Below, in pieces: positions 9,201 through 16,783 of a DNA stretch of 33,401 nt. Where the stretch lies: positions 1-33,401 of the forward strand of contig JBIOWF010000273.1 in the NCBI GenBank assembly GCA_044868295.1, in the 5' to 3' direction. The notes beneath the pieces were generated by a model. It had not been told where the DNA came from, ran no database searches, and saw only the letters and a list, made by a program, of their open reading frames with translations. The stretch comes from JBIOWF01 sp044868295 (GTDB taxonomy: Bacteria; Actinomycetota; Actinomycetes; Streptosporangiales; Streptosporangiaceae). Numbering within the stretch: the stretch's first letter is position 1; each line of letters begins with the position of its first letter. A program made the position numbers and the translations under genes.

Positions 9201-11170
9201 CCTTTCGCCAGATCCGTTCGATCGGCAAAGCGCTGCGGGACGTGCTGGAGCCCGCACCCGATGGTCCTCTCGTCCTCCTCCATCTCGACGGGCCAGAGCT
9301 GCCGAACGCCGCGCACGACTGGGAAACGGTGCTCGAGCACAGCGGCGCGGTGGCTTTCAGAGCCGCGTCGGTGACCGTCGAACAGCGGCATCGCGACACT
9401 CTGCGGGAGTTCCTCGAAGAGGCGGACGCGCTCGGGCTGGCCACGGCGGCCGAACCCGCTCGCTGGCGCCGATTCGTTTTCCACGTCGACAGGAGCCTGC
9501 TGACCACGGCCTCCGGTGACTGGCGGACCGGCGCGTGGGCGGGGCTGCTGCCGCTGGACGGAGGCGCGTTCCTCGCCATCCTGCGCTGGGGAGGGGCGGA
9601 CGGAGCCAACGGCGTGTTCACGGCGCTGTTCCACGACCCGGCTGGCCGGTTCGACGTGCCCGAACCCTACAGGGTGCGGGAGTCGGCGGCCGTGGGCGCG
9701 AGCCGGGACGCGGGGTGGCTCGGGGCGTTCCTGTCCGAGCTGGCCGCGCACGGCCCCGTGCCCTGGCGGCCGGAGGCGGCGGACGAGTTCGCCCGGCTCA
9801 CCGGCGTCTCCCAGACGCTCGCCCGGCTGGTGCTGGCCGGCATGCCGAACGTGGACGACTACGAGCGGAACTTCCTGCCAAAGGAGGTGCGGGCGACACT
9901 CGGGGTGAAGGTGGCCGACGCGGCCATCGCCCGAGGCGAGCTGTCCAAGCTGGACACCGGCGTCCGGCGTGCGATCGTCGCGGCGTTGCTGCCCGAGGAG
10001 CCCGCCCGGCTGTGGGCGGACGGTCCCGACGTGGCCGCTGCGGCGGCCGTGTGGAACAGCAAGGTGGGCCGGCGGACCGCCGTTCCGGAATGGCTCCTCG
10101 CCGACGCGGTCCGGGCGGTGAGGACGCCGTGGCAGCCGAGCCAGGCGCTGCCCGCCCTGCTCGACCCGGCCGCGGAATCGGAGCTGAGCGTCGACCTGGC
10201 CTGGACCATCCGCGGCGATCGCGCCCACCCCGTCGACTCCGCCGCGACCGGATTCACCGCGCGGACGCTGATCGGCGCCGTCACGCTGACCGGATGGCTC
10301 GCCCACCGGCTGCCCGCCGGGGACCCGTTACGGGCCGCCCTGCCGGCGACGCTGGCCGCCGTCCGGGATCGGCTCGCCAGTCCCGATCTGATGCTCGACC
10401 TGGAGCGGTACGCCGACCTCCCCGAATTCCGGAAGGTGGCCGGAGCCCCCACCGAGGTCGGCGAGGGCTGGGAGCGCTACGGCGCCGTCGTCCTGTCCAC
10501 TCATGACAATATGCCGGCTCCGGCCCTGCGTACGGCACTGCTGGACGCCGCCGGGTCCGATCCCTACCTCGCCGCCGTACGCGGCGACTCCCAGGAGCCC
10601 TTCCCCGCCGAAGTCGCGCTCCGCACGGCCCGTGACCCGCGGTTCGAGGCGTTGCTCGCCGATCCGGGCGACCCGGCCGCGGGCGAGCGTGACGCGGACG
10701 GCACCTGGTGGCCGCAGGACCCGGTCCGATCGGCGCCCGCCCTGGTCGCCGAGGTGGCCAAGGAGCACGGTCTCGGCGAGGACGCCGCCGTCGTCTACCT
10801 CACGCTGCTCGCCATGCCGGATCCCACCGACCGGAACGTCGCCCGGTGGACCGGCTGGAAGCCGGCCCGGCTCAAGGCGGCCCGTGCCGAACTGGCCGCC
10901 ACCGACCTGGTGGTCGAGGCCAGCCGCAGCCGGGCCGGGCGCTCCTTGTTCCTCCCGGGAGGATGGGTCGACCTGAAAGCCCCGCTGGTGCCGCTGGAGC
11001 AGTGGAAGTTTCCCCTGTTCGATCTGGCAGGCGGCCAGAGCGCCCCGCAGCGGGCGATCGTCCCCCTCGAACCCGCCGCTGACCTCTACCGCAGGGCATG
11101 GCAGCGGGTGCAGGACGGCGATACGCCTCGCTTCGGGGAGCTCAAGGTCAAGCGCGGCAGGCGTCGCTGA
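6245..11170 (+). CDS. 1641-residue protein of unknown function in the MoxR/VWA/SWIM cassette
   Basis: This very large soluble protein has no signal peptide or membrane segment that I can see. It starts at ATG 6245, overlapping the upstream stop by 4 bp. The N-terminal third is rich in predicted helices, with repeat-like segments around residues 125-290 (for example PKAALEAYQQLAEQLARSVPHFLPTFYEQAGRVF) that suggest a scaffold. The middle (about 590-860) is rich in W, G and D and may be beta-structured, with motifs such as FHFVDGELLVYWQSRELDN and DGTSFWTWTWDGADH. Near the C-terminus (about 1508-1563) a short segment (VARWTGWKPARLKAARAEL) resembles a winged-helix DNA-binding fold, followed by a conserved-looking tail LEQWKFPLFDL. 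By position it may take the role of the large N-terminal part of YehI-type proteins, the DUF4132 region being the separate upstream gene. I found no catalytic motif. Long frames on the opposite strand are GC-driven shadows. Confidence 0.88.
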   Translation: MSGATLPAGQVDQVEAEELLKAGAVLPPGTEGGGERVVPLTARTYRHPGLDDRVVVRLVAGELGAAEDLVAGFLGLEQAAAPVVVGLGLRRSLGFPEWVLVHHPEDGHHALGVVPELERAGRQAKTKPKAALEAYQQLAEQLARSVPHFLPTFYEQAGRVFVAVENPTYAAQMFTKARRAEAEYGLAVDEDRLDAVFLEFALAGALPVKVLSGYAKELAARVSPAEAFERFRRLCVRRTAGGLPPSAQMATDLRRLARAAGADADVEERSYLAELLGMSATLRAATGWWKSHRPALVELGRRDPAARGAMLNIMPSCSDDAMPPLWLEILEESGAAAGLVDADLSAQERPADGAADWLKRFLKARNEPWGVPPRLPGLYALVERAADRVRTELAESGQGLTAAYDVDLLDLLLALDIPVADPGEGHGLLLEDWAKGEGQRDLVALASDARFQKAFNRAANGFSNDTDGNRAVRLLAGSPGGRPMLAEWVRNVARRSSAAGLPQLPDALRRLTWLPGEALVLAEEEVRAAAGTDLAPVLARTLQAGLFDELGWPAWEEAAAALVAKKDVDDLVVADAWPHLIVAGPSQARVIGTEGTVLTHDLRVPSKDTWGDPGFHFVDGELLVYWQSRELDNRLKGYWHLSAGQPQPLEGDGSTRGTRMDYYRGNDPVTLPVPGGGRTTGMGMLHRGDTAVPGERSVLTDGTSFWTWTWDGADHATTGWYEFDPATGEHGRKGLPGFLADALNTAPPGSKFEGGSLLPAPSDEATPCGAPVGGMLGWRVVRLPDGSLRGEDLAGRTVTVPPGSDSPGRALTLPGDDRPRAVVRNGYRISLLDPDGVVTAVAKTDDPPGEFGEGTLILPPLRYWHCLRPRDPEGSVALRRIDRETAAALLKAATTVAEAGQEELRSQIRMLLPQVSDDSLVAGIAGVVRFAAKQQAVLDAAAARLMDALAGGHQEQPPTGPADELLHQALSGLVRWNTWQGPADSAFRQIRSIGKALRDVLEPAPDGPLVLLHLDGPELPNAAHDWETVLEHSGAVAFRAASVTVEQRHRDTLREFLEEADALGLATAAEPARWRRFVFHVDRSLLTTASGDWRTGAWAGLLPLDGGAFLAILRWGGADGANGVFTALFHDPAGRFDVPEPYRVRESAAVGASRDAGWLGAFLSELAAHGPVPWRPEAADEFARLTGVSQTLARLVLAGMPNVDDYERNFLPKEVRATLGVKVADAAIARGELSKLDTGVRRAIVAALLPEEPARLWADGPDVAAAAAVWNSKVGRRTAVPEWLLADAVRAVRTPWQPSQALPALLDPAAESELSVDLAWTIRGDRAHPVDSAATGFTARTLIGAVTLTGWLAHRLPAGDPLRAALPATLAAVRDRLASPDLMLDLERYADLPEFRKVAGAPTEVGEGWERYGAVVLSTHDNMPAPALRTALLDAAGSDPYLAAVRGDSQEPFPAEVALRTARDPRFEALLADPGDPAAGERDADGTWWPQDPVRSAPALVAEVAKEHGLGEDAAVVYLTLLAMPDPTDRNVARWTGWKPARLKAARAELAATDLVVEASRSRAGRSLFLPGGWVDLKAPLVPLEQWKFPLFDLAGGQSAPQRAIVPLEPAADLYRRAWQRVQDGDTPRFGELKVKRGRRR

Positions 11171-11230
11171 TGGCCCGCGCTCTCCGACCCGGCCGGTTTT
11201 CAAAGCCGCTCAGGTCAAACCAGTAAAGGC

Positions 11231-11322
11231 TGACCAGTTCAAACCAGTTCGAGACTGTACAGGTAGAACCAGGTAGAACCAGGTAGAACCAGGTAGAACC
11301 AGGTCGAGACTGTCCAGCTAGA
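11231..11322 (+). repeat. 10-bp-periodic repeat array upstream of the MoxR ATPase gene
   Basis: AGGTAGAACC occurs four times in perfect tandem at 11261-11300. It is preceded by two 10-bp units ending ACCAGTTC (11231-11250) and followed by AGGTCGAGAC. The perfect block is bracketed by an 18-bp direct repeat with two mismatches: CGAGACTGTACAGGTAGA at 11250-11267 and CGAGACTGTCCAGCTAGA at 11305-11322. The array fills much of the only real gap in the cassette (11171-11399). A 10-bp period places every unit on one face of the DNA helix, as in a protein-binding array, but slippage-generated repeats would look the same. Confidence 0.85.
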
Positions 11323-11399
11323 GGCTGCCCAGTTCGCGGCTGCCCGCCCTCCTATCCGGCGGGCAGCCGAACACCCGAATACGTATGAGGACTTCACTT

Positions 11400-12575
11400 A
11401 TGACCCTGACCGACGACCAGGCAACGGTCGTTCCGGCCCGGCAGGTGCTGCCTGCTGAGGAGCGGTATGCCACCGAGCTCGCCTTTCTCGCCGCATACGA
11501 CGGCGGGCACCGTCCGCCTGGCTGGGCGCTGACCCCGCGCGCGGTTGTCACGTTCATCTGCGGCAGTGGCGACGAGACGCTGGAGTTGCCGAAATCCCGG
11601 CGGAACGCCGACGGGGATCTGCCGGACCGGATGACGGTGGCTCCCAAGTTCGTCGGTGAGCGCGCCCTGGTGGAACGTTGCGTGGTCACTCTCGCCGGTG
11701 AGCGCGGGCTGCTGCTCGTGGGCGAGCCGGGCACCGCCAAGTCGATGCTGTCCGAACTGCTGGCCGCCGCCGTCTGCGGCACCAGCGCCCTCACCGTCCA
11801 GGGCACCGCGGGCACCACCGAGGACGCTTTCCGCTACGGCTGGAACTACGCCCTGCTGCTCGCCCAGGGGCCGACCCGGCACGCCCTGGTCGACTCGCCG
11901 GTGCTCACAGCCATGCGCACCGGGCGGGTCGCCCGGGTCGAGGAGATCACCCGCTGCCTGCCCGAAGTGCAGGACGCGCTGGTGTCGATCCTGTCCGACC
12001 GGCGGCTCAGTGTGCCCGAGCTCGCCGACACCGCCGACGCGCTGATCGCGGCCGCACCCGGATTCTCCGTGATCGCCACGGCCAACCTGCGCGACCGCGG
12101 CGTCTCGGAGATGTCCGCCGCGCTCAAACGGCGATTCAACTTCGAGACCATCCATCCCATCGCCGATGTCGAGGCCGAGACCTCTCTGGTACGCCGCCAG
12201 GCCATCGCCGCGGTCCAGCGGGCGGGCGCCACGTTCGGAGTGGACGACGCCGTGCTGGACGCGCTGGTCACCGTCTTCCGCGACCTGCGTTCCGGCCGGT
12301 CGGCCGAGGGCTGGGACGTGGAGCGGCCCGGCACGGTGATGTCCACCGCCGAGGCGGTGCAGGTCGCCGCCTCCCTCGGAGTGGCCGCGGCCTACCTGCC
12401 GAGCGGCGACATCCTCGACCTGGTTCCCGGGCACCTGCTCGGAGTGGTCCGCAAGGACGACCCGGCCGACCACGGACGGCTGCTCGGCTACTGGGACGGC
12501 CCGGTGCGACGTCGCGCCGAAGACGGCTCCGCCATGTGGCGCCGCCTCTGGGATCTTCGGCAGAACCTCCGATGA
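11400..12575 (+). CDS. MoxR-type AAA+ ATPase, YehL-like
   Basis: This 391-residue AAA+ ATPase belongs to the MoxR group, whose members typically remodel proteins together with a VWA-domain partner. The Walker A motif is GEPGTAKS (residues 108-115). The Walker B region reads RVARVEEITR (about 176-185), where Glu replaces the usual Asp of DE; I believe this to be usual in the YehL subfamily. Sensor 1 is in VIATANLRD and the arginine-finger region is ALKRRFNF. I prefer ATG 11400 because GAGG lies 9 bp upstream; an in-frame ATG at 11385 lacks a ribosome-binding site. The stop overlaps the next start as ATGA, so it is coupled to the DUF5682-VWA gene. Its expected partner is the VWA domain encoded by that gene. 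Confidence 0.92.
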   Translation: MTLTDDQATVVPARQVLPAEERYATELAFLAAYDGGHRPPGWALTPRAVVTFICGSGDETLELPKSRRNADGDLPDRMTVAPKFVGERALVERCVVTLAGERGLLLVGEPGTAKSMLSELLAAAVCGTSALTVQGTAGTTEDAFRYGWNYALLLAQGPTRHALVDSPVLTAMRTGRVARVEEITRCLPEVQDALVSILSDRRLSVPELADTADALIAAAPGFSVIATANLRDRGVSEMSAALKRRFNFETIHPIADVEAETSLVRRQAIAAVQRAGATFGVDDAVLDALVTVFRDLRSGRSAEGWDVERPGTVMSTAEAVQVAASLGVAAAYLPSGDILDLVPGHLLGVVRKDDPADHGRLLGYWDGPVRRRAEDGSAMWRRLWDLRQNLR

Positions 12576-15500
12576 CGAGCCCTCAGGACGCCGAGCCTCA
12601 GGACGCCGAGCCTCAGGACGCCGAGCCGATCTCCCCACCAGGCACCCGGAACGCCGACCCGCAGGAGGCTGGTTACTCCGACCCGGACGAGGCCCGGCAC
12701 TCCAATCCGCAGGAGACTGGGCACTCAGATGCGCGAGCGCACTCGGATCCACAGGACGCCGGGTGCTCCGATGCCTGCGGGCACTCCAATCCGCAGAGGA
12801 CCGGGCCTTTAGATCGGCGCGCGCACTCGGATCCGCAGGAGGCCGTGACGGCCCTCGCCGAGTCCGCTCAGCCGTACCTCATCGGAGTGCGCCACCACAG
12901 CCCCGCGCTGGCGACGGCCGTTCCGGCCCTGCTGGACGCCGTCGGCGCAGAGGTCGTATGCGTCGAATTGCCCACTGACTTCCAGCCATGGCTTGTCCAT
13001 CTCGCGGATCCCGCCACCCTCGCGCCGGTCGCCCTGGCCGGGGCAGGGGAGAACGGACGACTCGGCTTCTACCCGTTCGCCGACTTCTCCCCGGAGCTGG
13101 CGGCCATCCGATGGGCCCGAGACAGCGGAGCCGAGGTGCTCTGCTGCGACCTCCCCCTCTCCGACCCCGCCTGGTCCCAGTCCAGTACGGCGGAGCAGGT
13201 CACGCATCAGACATCGCCAGACGCGCTGAAGACGCGGCCTGACGCGCTGCCGGAAACGAAGTCCGAGACACCGACATCTGAGGTGCCGATATCCGAGGTG
13301 CCGACGTCTGAAGCACTGGAGTCCGCGGCGCCGGAGGCTTCCGCGCCAAAGACGGACCGGGAGGTGCCGCAGGCCGAGCCGGTGCGGAAGAGCTCTTTCG
13401 CGGAGGCGCTCGCCGCTTCGGGTACAGGGCGGGACGGGGACGACATGTGGGACCGGGCCGTCGAGGTCCTCGCTCCCGGGTGCAAGCCAGAAGCGGTACG
13501 CCGGGCCGCGCTCGGCGTGGGCTGGGCACTTCGCCAGGACGCCACGGCCCAAGGCGGCGTGCCGCCCACGGATCTGGCTCGCGAGGCGCATATGCGCCGG
13601 GTGCTCGCCGAAGCCACCGCAGGCGGTCGCCGCGTCTGCGCGGTGGTGGGAGCCTTCCACGCCCCCGCCCTGGTCGCCGAGGCCGCGCACGAACCCGAAG
13701 CGCTCGCATCGGTTGCCTCCGGACTGACAACGGATCCGACGGAACCACAGTCCGCCGTGCGTTCGGCGGTCGCTTTACGCGGGGCTCAGCCCACGACCGC
13801 TTCGAGTAGCACCACGGACCCGGCGGGTGGTTCGCGGGTGTCGCAGGTTCGTTCGGCGGTCGCGGCACGAGGTCGGACGGGCTCCGAGCACGCTACGTCG
13901 CTGGTTCCGTATGCCTTCGACCTGCTCGATTCACGGTCCGGCTATCCGGCCGGAATCCGCGACCCGCGCTGGCAGCAGGCTGTCTTCATGGCGGGAGGCG
14001 ACCCGGAAAGGGTCCGCGACGCCGCCGCCCGTGCCATCACCGACCTGTGCCGGGAGTTGCGTTCGGCCGGGCATACCGCGGGCACGGGCGAGGCTGCCGA
14101 GACGCTGCGGCTCGCCTGCGACCTGGCCCGACTGCGCGCGCTTCCCGCGCCAGGCCGGGGCGAACTCATCGAAGCGGTGACCACTGTGCTCGGCCAGGGT
14201 GAACCCCTCGGCCGTGGCCGGGCGCTGGCCCGGGCGCTCGACACCGTCCTCGTCGGTGCCGACCGTGGCAGGACGGCGCCGGGCACGCCACGTTCCGGGC
14301 TGGGACCCGCGGTCGAGGAGGAGCTCGTCGCGCTTCGGCTGCCCTGCCCCGAGAACCCGGAGGCCCGAGAGGTCCGCCTTGACCCGCTCCGTACGGACCT
14401 GGACGCCCGCCGCGAGATCATGCTGCAACGCCTGCTGGTGTGCGGCGTCGGCTACGGACAGCCGGTAGAGGTGACCGGAACCGGCGACTCGGCAGCGCTC
14501 ACGACCCGATGGCGGCTTGCCTGGACGCCTTCCGTCCCCGCTCTGCTGGACCTGGCCGGAATCCGTGGTGTCACCGCAGCTTTGGCCGCCGCCGGCACGC
14601 TGCGCGAAAACTTCCGCCGCGAGTCCGCCGAAGGTGGCCCCACTTGCGGGCTGATTCTTGGCGCCCTGCGCGCCGCGGCTCGCTGCGACCTGCCCGAACT
14701 GGTCACCGACCGGCTCGCCGACGCGGCCGCCGTCCTTCCTTCCAGCGCGACCATCGCGGATCTCGTCGAGGCTCTCGACCTGCTGGAGGCGCTGCGCCGC
14801 GAACACCTCCCCGGCACCACTCCGGAGAGCCGCGACCAGGCCACCGAGCTGGTCGGGACCCTGCTGGAGGCCGCGATCCGCGCGCTGCCCGGCCTGTCCG
14901 GCAGTGACGAGCCGGAGGACGCCGGCGCCTTGGTCGCCCTCGCCGTCCGCGCCGGCGAGCACCGCCTGGGCCTGCGGATGGACGACGCCCTGGGCGCCCT
15001 CGCACGCGGCGGTTCGCCTCTCATACAGGGGGCGGCGCTCGCCGCCCGGGTCCTGCTCGACCTCGATGATCCGGAGATTCTCGGAGCGCGAGCCGCCGGG
15101 TGGGTCGACAGCGCCACCGGCCCGGATGGTCGCCGACGCCTGTCCCGCCTGCTGACCGGCATGCTGACGGCGGCGGGTTCGCTGCTCCAGTCGGCGCCGG
15201 CAGTCCTCGACCCGCTGCTGGACCGCATCGACGGCCTGCCCGACCAGGGCTTCCTGGACCGCCTCCCGGCGTTGCGCGGCGGCTTCGACACCCTGGCTCC
15301 GGCCGGGCGTGACCGTTTGCTGTCGACCGTCACCGAACGCTTCGGCGGCCGGCTCGACCTGGCGTTGAGCGTGTCTCCCGCCCTTCTCGCCCTGTGGATC
15401 GCCGCGGACACCGCCGGATTGTCCGCCCTGAACGCTTTGGGGCTTCCCCTCCCAGGCGCCGACCCCGCCGGGGACGCAGCCAGCCCACCAGCGGGTTTTA

Positions 15501-16783
15501 CAGCGGACCCGTCCGCGGACACATCGACGGATCCCTCACCGGGCTCGTCCGAAACGGCTGAGGCGGACGCGGTGGTGGTCGGTACGGCCGGGCCTGGCCT
15601 GGTTGGGACGGGCGCCGGTACTGCCGGCACGACGGTGAGGGGAGGGGTGGAGAGCCGGCGTTTGGGCCCGGCGGATAGGTGGCGCTTGCTGCTGGGCCGG
15701 GAGACGGGGCAGCTTCCCGCCGACGCCCGCCGCTACGCGTTCGCGCTGGACGAGCTGTACGGGAACGGCAGGGGAGAAGGCGCGGCAGATTTCGGGCCGA
15801 GCGTCCTTCCCGCGAACGGTGGCGGCCAGGAGGCTTCCTTTCCCACCGCCCGAGAGTGGGCGGAGGAACTCGACGCGCTTTTCGGGGCGGAGGTCCGCGA
15901 GGAGGTGCTGGCCCAGGCGGCCGACACGGGGCGGCTTGACGTGCTCGCGGAGCTCGACCCCGCCGCGGTGCGCCCGTCCGTCGAGCTGCTGACGTCCGTC
16001 CTATCTCTGGCGGGCGGCCTGCCCGAGCAGCAGCTCTCCCGGCTTCGGCCGCTCGTTCGCCGCCTGGTCGCCGAGCTCACCCGGGAACTGGCGACCCGGT
16101 TGCGACCAGCGCTCACCGGGCTGGCGACGCCGCGCCCGACCCGCCGTCCCGGTGGCCGGCTCGACTTGCCCCGTACGCTTCGCGCCAACCTGGCGCATAC
16201 TCGCCGGTTGGACGACGGCACAGTGGTCGTCGTCCCGGAGCGGCCGGTCTTCAGCACCCGGGCCCGACGGGAGGCCGACTGGCGGCTGATCCTTGTGGTC
16301 GACGTGTCAGGGTCGATGGAGGCCTCGGTGGTGTGGTCCGCGCTCACCGCCGCCGTTCTCGGCGGGGTGCCCACGCTCTCCACTCACTTCCTGGCCTTCT
16401 CCACCCAAGTGATCGATCTGACTGAGCGGGTCGCGGACCCCCTGTCCCTGCTGCTCGAGGTTCGGGTAGGCGGTGGCACCCACATCGCCGCCGGGCTCGC
16501 CCACGCCCGTTCGCTCGTCACCGTGCCGAGCCGCACGCTCGTAGTCGTGGTCAGCGACTTCGAGGAGGGCTACCCGCTGGGTGGTCTGCTCGGCGAGGTC
16601 CGTTCACTCGCCGGTTCGGGTGTCCATCTGCTGGGCTGCGCCGCGCTGGACGACACCGGCGCCCCGCGCTACTCGGTGGCCGTAGCACAGCAACTCGTCG
16701 CGGCCGGGATGCCTGTCGCGGCCCTCAGCCCGCTCGCCCTCGCCCGCTGGGTGGGCGACCGCCTTCGTGGAGAGCCCTCGTGA
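12572..16783 (+). CDS. DUF5682 and VWA domain fusion protein, YehM+YehP-like
   Basis: This 1403-residue protein combines two functions that are separate genes in the E. coli yeh cluster. After a repetitive hydrophilic N-terminus (residues 1-90), a DUF5682/YehM-type region begins with YLIGVRHHSPALATAVPALLDAV and VVCVELPTDFQPW. It continues to about residue 960, interrupted by low-complexity inserts (about 210-275 and 385-435). A Gly/Ser/Thr/Asp-rich linker (about 965-1030) follows. The C-terminal VWA domain has a complete metal-ion site: DVSGSM from Asp1244, the GGGTH threonine, and VSDFEEG with Asp1329. Such VWA proteins usually partner MoxR ATPases, and the MoxR gene lies immediately upstream with a 4-bp ATGA overlap. 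The stop overlaps the SWIM gene start as GTGA. The molecular activity is unknown. Confidence 0.9.
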   Translation: MTSPQDAEPQDAEPQDAEPISPPGTRNADPQEAGYSDPDEARHSNPQETGHSDARAHSDPQDAGCSDACGHSNPQRTGPLDRRAHSDPQEAVTALAESAQPYLIGVRHHSPALATAVPALLDAVGAEVVCVELPTDFQPWLVHLADPATLAPVALAGAGENGRLGFYPFADFSPELAAIRWARDSGAEVLCCDLPLSDPAWSQSSTAEQVTHQTSPDALKTRPDALPETKSETPTSEVPISEVPTSEALESAAPEASAPKTDREVPQAEPVRKSSFAEALAASGTGRDGDDMWDRAVEVLAPGCKPEAVRRAALGVGWALRQDATAQGGVPPTDLAREAHMRRVLAEATAGGRRVCAVVGAFHAPALVAEAAHEPEALASVASGLTTDPTEPQSAVRSAVALRGAQPTTASSSTTDPAGGSRVSQVRSAVAARGRTGSEHATSLVPYAFDLLDSRSGYPAGIRDPRWQQAVFMAGGDPERVRDAAARAITDLCRELRSAGHTAGTGEAAETLRLACDLARLRALPAPGRGELIEAVTTVLGQGEPLGRGRALARALDTVLVGADRGRTAPGTPRSGLGPAVEEELVALRLPCPENPEAREVRLDPLRTDLDARREIMLQRLLVCGVGYGQPVEVTGTGDSAALTTRWRLAWTPSVPALLDLAGIRGVTAALAAAGTLRENFRRESAEGGPTCGLILGALRAAARCDLPELVTDRLADAAAVLPSSATIADLVEALDLLEALRREHLPGTTPESRDQATELVGTLLEAAIRALPGLSGSDEPEDAGALVALAVRAGEHRLGLRMDDALGALARGGSPLIQGAALAARVLLDLDDPEILGARAAGWVDSATGPDGRRRLSRLLTGMLTAAGSLLQSAPAVLDPLLDRIDGLPDQGFLDRLPALRGGFDTLAPAGRDRLLSTVTERFGGRLDLALSVSPALLALWIAADTAGLSALNALGLPLPGADPAGDAASPPAGFTADPSADTSTDPSPGSSETAEADAVVVGTAGPGLVGTGAGTAGTTVRGGVESRRLGPADRWRLLLGRETGQLPADARRYAFALDELYGNGRGEGAADFGPSVLPANGGGQEASFPTAREWAEELDALFGAEVREEVLAQAADTGRLDVLAELDPAAVRPSVELLTSVLSLAGGLPEQQLSRLRPLVRRLVAELTRELATRLRPALTGLATPRPTRRPGGRLDLPRTLRANLAHTRRLDDGTVVVVPERPVFSTRARREADWRLILVVDVSGSMEASVVWSALTAAVLGGVPTLSTHFLAFSTQVIDLTERVADPLSLLLEVRVGGGTHIAAGLAHARSLVTVPSRTLVVVVSDFEEGYPLGGLLGEVRSLAGSGVHLLGCAALDDTGAPRYSVAVAQQLVAAGMPVAALSPLALARWVGDRLRGEPS
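12581..12625 (+). repeat. 15-bp perfect tandem repeat (x3) encoding PQDAE
   Basis: CCTCAGGACGCCGAG is repeated three times in frame at 12581-12595, 12596-12610 and 12611-12625, encoding PQDAEPQDAEPQDAE at the N-terminus of the DUF5682-VWA protein. It is followed to about 12840 by degenerate 17-18-residue repeats containing HSDPQ or HSNPQ. The whole tail is hydrophilic and probably disordered. Confidence 0.9.

Noticed and set aside
11261..11300. Possible CRISPR array
   Set aside because: The units are 10 bp and directly abutting with no spacers, so this is a simple tandem repeat. The 16-bp repeats at 31459-31585 were rejected for the same reason.
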